Assembly (NCBI GenBank): GCA_028023455.1
Contig: JAQFVV010012394.1
Coordinates: 22,648,900 to 22,712,899 of the forward strand
Direction of reading: 5' to 3'
DNA length: 64,000 nucleotides
Origin: Epiperipatus broadwayi
Taxonomy: Eukaryota > Onychophora > Udeonychophora > Euonychophora > Peripatidae
Below are positions 35,621 through 47,346 of the stretch, in pieces. Both the position numbers and the translations under genes were made by a program. The notes under the pieces were generated by a model. The model saw only the letters and a list, made by a program, of their open reading frames with translations. It was not told the DNA's origin and did not search any database. Each line of letters opens with the position of its first letter. Position 1 is the first letter of the stretch.

Positions 35621-36784
35621 TGAGAGATCAATTTTACAGCAAAAAAAAATTATTACTGAATAAATATATGAAATATGAACAATAATATTTCTCTGAACAT
35701 TAGCTTCTTATAAGAATGTGATAAATTAACTTCAAACATTACAAGATGGAACATTACTACTTTCCTAATTCAATTTAAATATTACTAATAAAGAAATATG
35801 TTTAGGTGATTAATTATATAATTCAAATGGTAATCTTGTGAAGTGGCCATACTGAATGTCCAAAACGAAAATAAAAATCACATAATGTTGTGTGAACATT
35901 TCTTACCTTATAAAAATATTTATTTATATAATAAAATTTAAAAACATAGTGCATTTAGTCATGATCCATGGATGCTCAGTTCCAAAATCCACAAATCTTT
36001 TTGCTATTAAATATGAATTTTAAATAAGTTAAAGATAGCTTTGATAAAGATATTAAATGATATTGAAGACAGATATAAATTATGAAGATGCTTAATGTAT
36101 TTCTGATCGATATAAATTATTCAGAGGTTGCTTTCTCAGGCTATAGATGAGGCTCAATGTGATAGTGAAATGATCCCCAAGTATAAAGGTGAACTGTTCA
36201 TAACAAATAAACAATGCCTGGCTCAAATTACATTGTTATCTTATAGGAATACTGTTTCTAAAATTATGTATTTTGTGACTTCTCCTTATCTTCTTCAGTC
36301 ACTTAGGACAGGATCCAAGTCATCATAAGCTTCACATGCCAGTAGTTAACTCCCTACATTAACTGTCACAATGATATTATGTATCTGTCTGATTATATTT
36401 TCAGTTTTTAACTAAAAGCACAACATTTCTGACATCACTACCTTTTTTTCATTTTTTAGCTCAAGCCCTCAAGAATTAAGAAAGCAATAAAAGAGATAAA
36501 CTTAGTGGACTGGTTTTTAATTGTGATCTTTGCCTGAGGCAAGAAACTTGATTAGAAAAAAAAGGTTTCAGCAGGCAAAGATTGTATGTTTAGGAAGTTC
36601 TATCTAGGAATTCCCATCTACAACAGAAATGAAGTGATCTAGAAAATGGTCTGTTTCACACAGGGGTCATGCCTGGTTGATTGCTCATTAAAGTAATAGA
36701 AATTCCATTATCAATAGTAGCAATGGTAAAGTAGAAGATTAAAGCGGTACTTAAGCTAAGTAATAAAAATATTTTTTGATCTCT
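35621..36784. other. AT-rich stretch without recognisable features
   Basis: The 66-codon frame at 36128-36328 is not recognised. The sequence at 36400-36780 may be the 5' UTR of the LINE that follows. Confidence 0.35.
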
Positions 36785-37639
36785 ACATATGCTTGCTATC
36801 TGGAATATACGAAGTTTACTTGATTTAAACTTTTCAAGACAAGAATAAAGTATAGTATTAACAACTAAGGAGCACTCGAAATTTAAGATCGATATAGCTG
36901 CTCTTAGGGAAACTCATCTTCCAAAGAAAGGATGTTTAATAAATGAAATGAAATTTTTTTTGCAAGGGCAAATCAATCACTGAAAGGAGAATACATGGCT
37001 GTAAAATCTATTTTATAATCTTCTACTGTTGGAATTCATTAAAGCATGGCTTAAATAATGGTGCCAGTGTTCATTTTATTAGTACATGTGCTCCAACATT
37101 ACACTCAGAGAAATCATAAGTTATTCCATTCTGGGTAGCAGTATTACATCAATGCCATTAAAAGATAATTTTTTTCTTCTTGAGATTTTAATGCATGTGT
37201 TGGTATAGATAATAGACTTTGGTCAATAGTTGTGGAAATGATGGTATTAAATGGGCTCCTGTTATTGAATTTTTGCACAACTCATGGATTGATTAGCAAG
37301 CTTTGTTTATGCAGAGCCCTTACACTCAAAACAATGGCATTTAATAAATTATATTATAGTTAGAAAACCAAATACAAGAGAAGTTAAAAAGACATGAACA
37401 CTTACAAGTGCAGATTGTTAGATGGAACATGAAGTGACACTTGCATTATATTTCAATCATACCCACAAGAAAATTGATCACTAAACATCACATGATCACT
37501 ATCTCATACTAGCACATAATTGTTATTAAACAATTCAAAACAAAGCAAAACTCTATATAGTAGTGCCATCTTGTGCTAACAAGAGCAATCAATGGATGCC
37601 AGAAGGCTTGTGCATAAAATCCCTATCTAGTGCCTACTC

Positions 37640-37698
37640 ATCCAATATCCCCAGACTAGTTTGTGGCTTGTGGCCTTCATCAGTGAGGAGCCTTGGAT
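37640..37698 (-). ncRNA. Hammerhead ribozyme motif, family 2, unit 1
   Basis: On the minus strand: ATCCAA-GGCT-CCTCA, then the core CTGATGA (37677-37683), the stem II hairpin GGC-CACAA-GCC, then CAAAC, ACT/AGT (stem III), C, and TGGGG-ATA-TTGGAT. Stem I pairs CCTCA with TGGGG (one G-U) and, across an internal loop, ATCCAA with TTGGAT. The predicted cleavage triplet is GTC. Two positions depart from consensus: G12 is C here (other copies have G), and 10.1/11.1 are A-A. This copy is therefore probably inactive, but its fold shows the family's original stem I. Confidence 0.65.
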
Positions 37699-37941
37699 CT
37701 GAGAGCACTGCACCTAGATCTTAGGATCTAATGCAACCCTCCAGCACCCACCTTTTACATCTATTTAACTACAAAACTATGAGAATGAAATTGAAAACAC
37801 AATTAATATTTTCAATCCAAGCTCAATAGCTTATATAGTCATATGGGTCTGAACTCAATTCAGCACCCATACATTTTGGTGTCTTTGGCTCTTTATCAAC
37901 CATAGCCACCACTATCCTATTATGCAGGATTGGTGTTAAAC

Positions 37942-38229
37942 CACTAAACATCACATGATCACTATCTCATACTAGCACATAATTGTTATTAAACAATTCA
38001 AAACAAAGCAAAACTCTCATATAGTAGTGCCATCTTGTGCTAACAAAAGCAATCAATGGATGCCAAAAGGCTTGTGCATAAAATCCCTCCAGAAACTAGT
38101 CTGGGGATATTGGATGAGTAGGCACTAGATAGGGATTTTATGCACAAGCCTTCTGGCGTCCATTGATTCCTCTTGTTAGCACAAGATGGCACTACTATAT
38201 GGAGAGTTTTGCTTTGTTTTGAATTGTTT
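37942..38229. mobile_element. Foldback unit 2 of the composite (288 bp)
   Basis: The left arm (37985-38085) and right arm (38100-38229) are inverted copies, pairing over more than 100 bp, with a loop near 38085-38105 that reads CCAGAAACTAGTCTGGGG. This is the 3' half of the hammerhead core, in plus orientation; the CTGATGA strand is missing. Its length equals that of the copy at 41057-41344. Confidence 0.75.
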
Positions 38230-40250
38230 AAGAAAATTGATATTGATTCTTTAGAAGTATCTACTACTCAACAGCTATTAAACACTAAAATTGCTAATCT
38301 GAACCCTGTGGATTATCATATTACTGAGGCATCGAATTCTCTTCAAGAGTTCATTATGGATAGAAATAAATTTATTTTTGAATTCATTAAAAAGATCTGA
38401 CAATGATTTTATTATTAATGATTTGATTAAATAAAACGTATGTTTTGCTTGGCAGAATTACAAATTAAAATTGCAACTTCATAATAAATAAATTCAATGA
38501 GTGAAAAAATGGCTTAATAATGATTGGAGTAATATAACTATACTGATCAGGATCATTCTACATCTCATTTTGATGCATTGAAAACAATTATAGACTTGAG
38601 AAATGGTATCATAATCCTATTAAATTCAGCAATGGTGTTCTCTTATAAATGATAATATTTTGAACAGATGAAACACATATTTCATCATCTTTTAAATAAT
38701 GATGTAAGCATTGAGATAATAACTTTTAATCATATATTCATTTAGATTTGGGCAAAGATATCCAGCTTAATGAAATCAAAATAATTTGATTACAATCTTA
38801 AAAATGGAAAGGCTGCAAGTCCTAATGAAATACCTAGATAAATTTTAAAATATGATGTGGTGATATTAAGCTTCTATTGGTCCAATTTTTAAAAATAAAG
38901 AGAATAGACATCGTTGTATAATTATCATGAAATATCATTATTATCGATTACAGAAAGGTACTAGCAAGGATTTTGAATAAATTGTTTCCAGTCATAAATA
39001 AAAGTTACCAGAAATTAAATGTGGTTTCAGATGCAAATGTTATCATGAACAGAAGAGTAATTTATATATTACTCATTGATTTAATCAAAGCATTCAATAT
39101 AATTAATTAAACAGATCTATGGGATTATTTAAAATTAGTTGATTGTCTAACAGTTTATTCATATTAAACAGCTTATACATGATGGAATAAGAAGTATTAT
39201 TACTATAAGTAGAAAATCGGAGGCATTTAAAATGAAAACTGATGTAAAACAAAGATGTATATTTGCTCCAACATTGTTTTCAATTTTTAGGAAAATTTTA
39301 GGAACAGCATCGGTAGCTTATTGAGACAGAAATCAAGATAAAATAATCATTTGATAGTGGGACTTTCCAATTTGAATAGTTTAAAAACACAAGTAAAAAT
39401 CAAGATTTTCATCTTTTTGGATTTCTAATATGCTGATGATGGTTCTGTTTTTACTAATTCAAAAGATGATCTACAGAATGTAAATGATGTTTTGAAGGCA
39501 AAATATAATTAATATTAAAAAAAAAAGGCAAGTTCTTTATCAATCAGTCATGAAAAAAAAATCCCTGGCAATTTTTACCTCAGATGGTCATCATTTTGAT
39601 AATATAAAACAATTTAATTATCTTGGTAATTTTATAACCAGAAAAATGGATTTAAATGTTGAGATGCAGTACACAATCATATGGACTACAGCTACTTTTA
39701 ACAGATTAAAAGATTCAGTATTTCATCACAAGAAAATAACTATTGCCACTAAATTAGCCATACATTTTACCTAATTTATTGTATAAAAATCAGACTTGGA
39801 TATTCTACTGACACAATATAAAGATCTTCTATAAGGATGCTCCATAAAATTTCAAAAATACAATAGTAAGATCATAAAACCAATCAGTATGTTTTTCAAT
39901 TCGATGGATATGATACTATTGTAAAATCACATCATTGTTGGAGTGGTCATGCAAAACAAATGAACAAAATAAAACTTCCTAAAAAGTTGCTTTATGGTGA
40001 ACTTGTGCTCGGTTTTTGTATGAAGGGTAGACCTCATTTACAGTATAAGAATTATTTATAAGATATTCTAAAGAAGAACAATATGGTAGAAAAAAGAATA
40101 GAGAGCTAAGACATGTTAAAACATTTAAGTTTTCTACAGAAGTTAAAAAGCAGCATTGCAAAATATAGACAAAAAAAAAAAAAATGGACCAGCATATTCT
40201 ATATGGAGGTATATTTGTTATTCACACATTAGTTTCTATATTCATTGCAA

Positions 40251-41045
40251 AATTCATCTCAAAAGATTTTTTTTGGAGTTGAAATAGCTATATTTTTTAT
40301 AAATGATTGCTGTAACAATAATATGTAAGAGATTATCAAGATATTTAATAGTTTTCTTAAGTTCTGCATTACAAAAGAACAATATAATCTCCAAATTTTA
40401 GTGATGGTATCATATCCTATTCAACTGGTCTTTATAGTCTTGAAATAGTAGAGCAACATCTACAAATGGGTTAGAGACTATATGGGGAAAGTCCTATATC
40501 TAGAGACTGACTGCATATTTGGATTACAAGAATTAGTTTTAAATAAATTTTGCACATCAGTAAAAAATTGAATGTATGTTTGGTCTAATTAATTTAAGAT
40601 TTCCATTTTATTGTGATAATAAATAAATGGATGGCAAGTCCATGTTGTTTCTTTGTTCTAAAGATAATTATGCATACTTTGATTAAAATTTGACTAAAAC
40701 CTAGATGAATGAGCTTAATTTCTAAACGCAGATGATGCTTGCACTGAATTTACAGATACTGTGTCAGATAGAAAGTGGTTGCAATACTATATTCTAGAAA
40801 GATGGGAGTGTTTTTAATAGTTTTCTCAATAACATTGAATTAGCTTTTTTAATTACATTGTATATTTTGTTTAGTATTTATGTTATTATGTTTCTTCCAG
40901 AACTTTCACTTTTTATAGATAATAATAATAAATGTTTTATATAAAAGAATTTAATAACTGATTTACAAGTACATGGCACAGTAAATTAAAGTTAGAGATT
41001 TAATTATATAGTTGTCCTTTTAAATAAACAGAGGTTTTCTCAGTC
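40251..41045. other. Non-coding, probable LINE 3' flank
   Basis: Part of this may be the 3' UTR or another decayed LINE. I see no motif. Confidence 0.3.
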
Positions 41046-41056
41046 ACTGATAGTAT

Positions 41057-41344
41057 TAAAAAAGGCAAAACTCTCTATACGTATTGCCACTCAATGCAAG
41101 CCAGAAGGCTTGGGCATAAAATCCCCATCTAGTGCCTACTCATCCAATATCCTCAGACTAGTTTCTGACTTGTGGCCTTCATCAGTGGATGAGTAGGTAC
41201 TAGATGGGGATTTTATGCCCAAGCCTTCTGGCATCCATTGATTACTCTGGCTTGCACTGAGTGGCAATACGTATAGAGAGTTTTGCCTGTTTTAATAACA
41301 GTTAAGAGCAAGCATAAGAAATGGTAATCATGTGATATTTATTT
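41057..41344 (-). mobile_element. Foldback element with complete hammerhead core (288 bp)
   Basis: It is flanked by the 11-bp direct repeat ACTGATAGTAT (41046-41056, 41345-41355). The arms, from AGGCAAAACTCTCTATACGT at 41062 to its inverse ending near 41287, pair almost perfectly; the left arm lacks a 19-bp block present in the right. The single-stranded middle is a hammerhead core on the minus strand, so the long arms act as an extended stem I. Outside the palindrome, the element's 3' part continues to ATCATGTGATATTTATT, which matches the ends of the other copies. Confidence 0.85.
41140..41200 (-). ncRNA. Hammerhead ribozyme motif, family 2, foldback copy
   Basis: Minus strand: TACTCATCCA, core CTGATGA (41179-41185), stem II AGGC-CACAA-GTCA, GAAA (41162-41165), stem III ACT/AGT, then C at 41156 (cleavage triplet GTC) and TGAGGATATTGGATGAGTA. 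Stem I begins CCA/TGA (one mismatch) and continues beyond a 9-base bulge as TACTCAT/ATGAGTA and the element arms. All of C3-A9 and GAAA are present; 10.1/11.1 are A-A instead of the usual G-C, which may weaken catalysis. Confidence 0.65.
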
Positions 41345-41355
41345 ACTGATAGTAT

Positions 41356-43639
41356 GTTAGTAAGAAATAAGATACTCTTTGCAAGTATTGTTTATCAGTA
41401 TTTCATAGTTTTGAAAACAATTTTGGAATGTGGTTGTTTTGAATGTTATGCTGCTGTATCATTGTGGGCAGATATTTAGACTCATGATATAACCACAATT
41501 CATTAAATCTCATAAAGATAATATAGCAACTATATTTTTTCTATACTGCAGTCTTACTGAAATTTGATTTTTTTTCTATATATAATTTTATAAGTTCTGT
41601 TACTGTTCATTATTACATAAATAAGAAATGATGAAATTTCATTACTTAGAAAATGTTTTTGAGAGAAAATTGTATCATTAAATAATTCAATTGAAAAATC
41701 GCATATCTTGCTAACAATGTCACAGATTGTTCTTCCTTTGATAGACATTTTAATACTGGATGAATCTTCGACATTTGTTAATTTTAGTACACAATTAAAT
41801 CAGCTTTTTTTTTTTTTGTTATACTCCCTACCCTTTGGGAACTAGACATCATTTTGGTTATAGACTTTAATACATATGTTAGTCCTTTTTTCTTTTTAAA
41901 AGTTAGCTTTTAATGATTTTTTGGTTACCATATTTATTTCCATTGTGATCACAGATTTATTTTTTTTAATTTCATTAAAAAATAGATGATAAACTTTTTT
42001 TTATAATATTACTTGAATTCAAATCACAATTTAATAATGAAAGAAGTTACAAAAACTCTGAGTCACAGAACTATTAATAAATTTAAAAAAATATCATTCT
42101 ATCATTAAATGATAACATTCTACTTGGCCACCTATAACTCTATATTACTTTCCAACAAAAGAAAGATTGCATAAAATGAAAGAACTGTTCAATATTAAAT
42201 GAAACATGGACAGATGTTGTGAAGTTAGGAAAACAAAAAAATTAAAGAAACAATTGTTTTAAAAAGTGCATGTATATTTTATTACAAAAGCACAAATATT
42301 AAGAACACAAATAAAGTGAGATTCATTAAAAATAAAAAAATGGAAAAACAACCTCAAAGAGATAGACAGCATATCAGATAGAAATAGTTATTCAATTTAT
42401 ATAAAAATACTATTTGCAAATAATTCAGATTTATGCAGAAATCCCAAATTCTCATTCTGATAAAGTAGATATATTTTTTAATGTATGAAAGATTCTAACA
42501 TTAAAGCTGGAAAATGACTAAATGTTAAGAATACAGATTCATACTTTCACAAGTAATAGTTAGTCATTTTGGTCTCAATCAGAAAGATTATTTTAAATTT
42601 GAAGCTTTTACACTTTTAAAAATATAGTTTTCTTTTATTTTAACTTATTTTAAAATTTCAAAATAATTACAATAAAAATCTTGTGTACTCATTTTTATTT
42701 GAATAGGATGTATTATTCATATGTTAACCCAAAGCAATAAACTGAAAAAATTTGTCACTTCTTGAAAAGAAATCAATTCTTCATGTTGAAGCTTAGTCAG
42801 TTTTCCAAAAATATATTTATATAAATACCAAACATAATACTTAGGTATAATCATTTAATTTAATTCTTTGAAATAAATAAATAATAATTACATTACGACA
42901 TATTTAAAAATAAAAAATAGTATTTCTGAAATCATAACATTCCAAATATTGTTCTAAGATTATAAAAATGCAATAGCAATATTCGAAAGCATTATAAAAC
43001 AATTTCAATCATAATTAAAAACTTGTTTATTAGTGAGAATATTTCGCAAAAAATGCTGCAATAATTAAAAATATACCAAGGGCGATCATAATATGCAGTT
43101 GACTACAATTTAATTCTTTTTTGCATAGTTTTAATATTTTTTTTTTATATTTTAAAACTCGTATCAAAAATAGATATTCTAATTAAGAAAGATCACTTAA
43201 GAACTTTTTTATTTAAAAACTATCTTAAACATTTAAAATGATCATCAAAATAAATTCATGTGGGAAAACGCAACATACAACAGAGCCATGAACTATAACT
43301 CATGTTTTGTTGATAAACATTGATTACAATTGAATATGTATTGTTTATTAAACTGCTAGCTTAGTGTACTTTTCAACATTGACATATATAAACAGAGACT
43401 TTTTTTATGTATAGTATGCATATAAATTAGAATTATAGTAAAAATTTTAACAAATGATAATAAGTTATTAAAACGTTTTTGAAACCTCAAGCCAAATCCA
43501 GAAAAATCAGTTTTTACTTGTTTTCACCTCAACAATAATTTGATCAAAAAAATCTCTTAATGTAAATTCTTGTAACTACAAAGTTTAAAATGAATCACAC
43601 CCAAAAAACTTGGGAATTAAATTAAATTGCACTCTTTCC
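41356..43639. other. AT-rich stretch without recognisable features
   Basis: Long low-complexity AT-rich DNA. No frame longer than 64 codons and no family resemblance. Confidence 0.4.
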
Positions 43640-44400
43640 TTTAAACTCCATCTTACAGACATTAAAAAAGAAACTTGCCACCAGAAATAATATTATCTCC
43701 AAGCTCGTAAGTAACACATGAGGTTCTAATACTGACACCCTCAGAACTACTGGTTTGGGACTTATTCTGTGGCTCAGTACAGATCTCCAGCCTGGGGCAG
43801 GTGCACATCCTAATATTATAGTTACACAGATCAATGAAACCCTACATGCAATCTCTGACAAATTTCCAAATCAACACTTGTACAATGGTTACCTATACTT
43901 TCAAATATCCCTCCAACTAACTAGTCACAGGTTGGCAATTATTAACAAATTCAACAAGCTTATTGAGCTATCAAATCACCCCATTAATTGCATTCTTATC
44001 AATGCCTCAAAGCTTAGGCTAAAATCACGACAACCCTTCTGACTTACTGGTGATTTTCATCTGCCACCCACATTGGATTTCAACAGCATATTAATAATCA
44101 CATCCTAATTATAGATCACCCTTCAAATATCTGGTTTCTCCCTCTCAAGAAAACTCTGGACAAAGATTAATAGAAACAGAATAGGCCAGGGTAGATGTGG
44201 TTACATGTTATACAAATGAGGATTTTTAAGCTCTCCAAACTTTGAATGTTTGAGACAACAAAGCATAGTTCGTATTTTTAAGGAATGTTAAATTTATCAG
44301 GCCCCTGATGAATTTTTTGCTTTACGTAACCTGAAAGAGACAGACCTTCATTCCTAAGAATAGTTAGTATTGAGTTTTGATGAGCTGATACTATACACTA
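43640..44400 (+). pseudogene. Jockey-like LINE, C-terminal region
   Basis: With frame changes the plus strand reads YSVAQYRSPAWGR (43770-43810; compare TAEYCAPVW), HPNIIVTQINETLHAISD, then SHRLAIINKF, PGF-like SGFSLSRKLW, and NRIGQGRCGYMLYK-x-GFLSS with C-x-(8)-I-V-x-x-x-x-x-C (about 44170-44290). This is the standard post-RT region of jockey/RTE-X-type polyproteins ending in a cysteine-bearing tail. The expected Trp of KWGFLSS is TGA. The open frame 43755-44042 is the best preserved part. Confidence 0.7.
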
Positions 44401-45614
44401 AATAAAAAAATCATTATACAATCTAATCCTTACCATATAACCCAAAAAATAAATATTAAAAGGTTAAATTCCTAACAAAATCTAATCCTATCAAAAACTG
44501 ATAAACAACTATTCATACAAAAAATAAAACAATAAATCCACAGTTGATTTCAATTTTATCCTATCTAATTTTGGAGTACTATTTTTCTGTTGCAAACTTT
44601 CCTATAGCTGAGGTGGAAATACTCATAACTCACCTTTTCATCACTTTTAAGACAACTTATTTGGATCAACATGATTCCTTCATTCTATGTTAATTCCTTC
44701 ATTCTACATTCTCATTCAACAACAAAAAGCATTTATCAATTTAAAAATAATAATAATAATTGATCAACTCATTAATCACATTAACCATTCATATAGTAGA
44801 TTTCAATACATCTTATTCCACATTTGTAAATGAATACTTTAGATTCTCTAATTAAAACAAAAAAAAAAGTGCTGAAAAGTCTTGCCCTCTCACCCAATTC
44901 TATCTTTCTATACTAAATATTATTCTTCCCTTACTTTCTCTTTTATTCAACCAAGTTACACTTTTCAGTTAAACCCTCATTACCAACTATATCCTTTTCT
45001 TAACATTATGTACTCAGCCTACTAATCTCATTAGATTTTCAAATCCAACCTACTTTCAAGTATAAAAGAACTAATAGAATGCTCCTTAAAAATACAATCC
45101 CTGAAGCAATTCTTGATGAAATTTACATTTACTTCAGAAAAATTTATGTCCTTTCACTAGTTCCAATATCGATCTGGATCTTTTTATTAATAACTTCCAC
45201 AGGTATTTTAAGAGTTTGATGATATCCACATTACAGTAAAAGACAGAACTTAAAAGCTGTAATATCGATAAACAATCATTGCCTTAAAATGAAAACTATG
45301 AACAGAAACAAATATTATAAACTATTTCTCAACAAAAAAAAATCCAAAATATTTCTTAGTAATTCTCACAACTGATCAAAGGATATATATGTTTGGCTTT
45401 GAATCCAATACGTCTATTATTTCAAATCTAAATTATAATACATCCCTTTGCACAGCTACCCATCAATATACAACAACTAAAAATCACTATATTGCATTAA
45501 AACTTCTAATCAGGCTCTACTCATCCATTATTTCTATCATCACCACAATTTTTATTCTAATGAACATCCTCTCCACAGAAATTAAATTAATTAACCAATT
45601 ACATCCTTTGTTTA
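44401..45614. other. AT-rich stretch, possible decayed LINE
   Basis: Sequence at 45080-45200 and 45390-45630 may be eroded upstream LINE sequence of the copy that follows, but I could not align any motif. Confidence 0.3.
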
Positions 45615-46060
45615 CAATGATAAGATGATAAAACCAATCAATATGTTCTTCAATTTGCTGGATGTGATGCTATAGAATACACTATTGCAAAATCACATCT
45701 GGACATATAAAGCAAATGAAGACGCAAGATTTCCTAAAAGGGTGTTTTATGTTGAACTTCATGGTTTTCATGGTAGAGATAGACTTGTGTATGTTACAAG
45801 AATTATCTAAAATTCATTCTAAACAAGTGTAATTTCAAGTGCTTTCACTGGGAAAATATGGCAGAGAACAAAATACATTGGAGAACTATAATTAGATATG
45901 GTTTTGAAATATTTTAGAAAGAATTTTCTGCTGAATTAAAAACCAACATTGCAAAATATTTAAGTAAACCAAAAAATGGGCTAACATTTTCTATATATGG
46001 ATATATTTGTGAATCATAGATTGCTTTAAATGGTCACAGCAAAACTCATTTCTACAGCAC
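45615..46060 (+). pseudogene. LINE remnant, same family as 36.8-40.25 kb, 3' end
   Basis: It matches 39865-40250 block by block: ATAAAACCAATCA(A/G)TATGTT, GATGTGAT(G/A)CTAT, GTAAAATCACAT-like, FPKRVFYVELHG (compare LPKKLLYGELVLG) and TTCT(G/A)C(T/A)GAA(T/G)TTAAAA...ATTGCAAAATAT. Both end with CATTTTCTATATATGG(A)-type sequence. Non-coding. Confidence 0.75.
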
Positions 46061-46403
46061 CCACCCACCCACCCCCATCTTTTTCTTTGTTTTTTTTCTC
46101 TTGGGAATTTGAATGGCATATTTGTTTGAGTGGTATAAAATCCAGAAACAATCCCCAATGCTAAGCAATCTCAGACCAAGATATAAATGACTTCCTTCAC
46201 TGTTAAGATTAGGGAATCTCTCATCAAAGTCAAAATACAACTGATTATTCTTTCTCAAATTTCCAGTTTGAATTTGCATAGCGATTATCCTTTTAAATCT
46301 TCAACCTGATCATATTTAAAAATGCACATAATTTCAGTCTTTGACTCAGTTTCCATCCCAATCTCCTTAACAACCCACCTTATGCTAAATCACAAAATAT
46401 AAT

Positions 46404-46930
46404 TGGACTGTCTGCGATAAAGTATAAAGATCGATAAAGTGATTTTAGGATATCGGTACTCTAGAAAATAACTGTAATGAAAAAACCCGGATATAGAGGG
46501 GCGAAAAGTATGCTGGGAAGGCAGTAGTGTAGTAGTAATCAACGGATGGCTGGGCGTTAAACTACATAATGGAGTAAGTAGTTATGAATTTTGTAATCAA
46601 TAGATATTTAGTTACTGTGAGGTTGGTGTAAAGCATTAGTTTAAAGCCAGGAATAGCTACTAAGGTGTGAGAAAACATGAAGTTTACGTTCAGCATCAAA
46701 TCGTAGGAATAAATGACATTTGTATCTCGGAACGACACTGATAATAATTAAGCAGAGATTGTTTTAACATATTATATATAAGTATTGGTTTTAAGATCTT
46801 GTAAATAAAACAACTGAACTAATCATATAAAGGACTATTTATTGTGTGAAACTTACGGAAATGCATATACAGCTGGTAAACGAAGAATTCGAACCATCCT
46901 ATAAAAAGTTTGTAACCCCTGTATACAGCA
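46404..46930 (+). repeat. 5' LTR (527 bp)
   Basis: Begins TGGACTGTCTG and ends GTATACAGCA. A TATATAAG box lies at about 46775 and an AATAAA signal at 46804-46809, a sensible promoter and polyadenylation order for the R region. No clear primer binding site follows; the sequence after the LTR is GAATAGCGCAGATC, where a TAG stands in place of the usual TGG. Confidence 0.9.
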
Positions 46931-47190
46931 GAATAGCGCAGATCAACTAAAAAATGGCGGACAAAATCAAAAAGCTAAGAGAAAAAAATCAATAGCTATG
47001 TATTGAATGGTTAGAATATCCAATTAGTGAATATCTAAAGGACAATAGTGAAATGGGAAAAAAAAATACGGAATATTGTTTAACGGCGTAAAAATATGAG
47101 AATATTGGGTAACCGTGTAAAAATACGAGAATATTGTTTAACTGTGTAAAAAAATATATGAATACAAACAAAACGGCAAACAAAACGGCG

Positions 47191-47346
47191 ATGTTGAATA
47201 GTAATATCCATGAATTCGATATTAAAGATACGACGAATTGGAAAGCATACGTCGAACACATAGAATGCTATATGCTAGCAAATAAAGTAGATGAGAACAA
47301 AAAGTAGCTACGCTAATGTTATTAACAGGAAAGAACATTTTCCAAA
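47191..47346 (+). pseudogene. gag N-terminus, frameshifted
   Basis: ATG at 47191 starts MLNSNIHEFDIKDTTNWKAY followed by a segment that runs into TAG at about 47303. One missing A in the A-run at 47297-47302 would let the frame continue as a typical capsid-type helix region, and a second shift near 47398 joins it to the following ORF. Confidence 0.7.

Larger units (their letters stand above)
37479..38229 (-). mobile_element. Composite (dimeric) hammerhead-family-2 element
   Basis: A 751-bp insertion splits the LINE between two exact copies of the 12-bp sequence AAGAAAATTGAT (37467-37478, 38230-38241); removing it and one repeat restores the LINE linker. It consists of two units that begin identically (CACTAAACATCACATGATCA) at 37479 and 37942. 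Unit 1 (463 bp) has unique interior sequence and a complete hammerhead motif. Unit 2 (288 bp) is a foldback. Both lie inside a single pair of target repeats, so the dimer moved as one piece. Confidence 0.8.
36785..40250 (+). pseudogene. Near full-length LINE (endonuclease + RT), interrupted
   Basis: The endonuclease starts near 36790 with MLAIWNIRSLLDLNFSRQE-like sequence and continues KFKIDIAALRETHLPKKG, the APE-type N-(V/I)-R and (L/R)-ET-(H/R) motifs. After the insertion at 37479-38229 the linker KIDIDSLEV...LNPVDYHI resumes in the exact place. RT pieces follow: NGKAASPNEIPR near 38800, DVKQRCIFAPTLFSIF near 39245, YADDGSVFTNSKDD at 39429-39470, then the open frame 39550-39774 with KQFNYLGNF. 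The C-terminal part has GRPHLQYKNYL and FLQKLKSSIAKY-like sequence to about 40250. Stops and shifts are frequent. Uninterrupted length would be about 2.7 kb. Confidence 0.75.

Noticed and set aside
32306-41344. Classifying the foldback copies as standard cut-and-paste MITEs
   Set aside because: Target duplications of 11-13 bp, asymmetric ends and the ribozyme core in the loop do not fit known MITE superfamilies.
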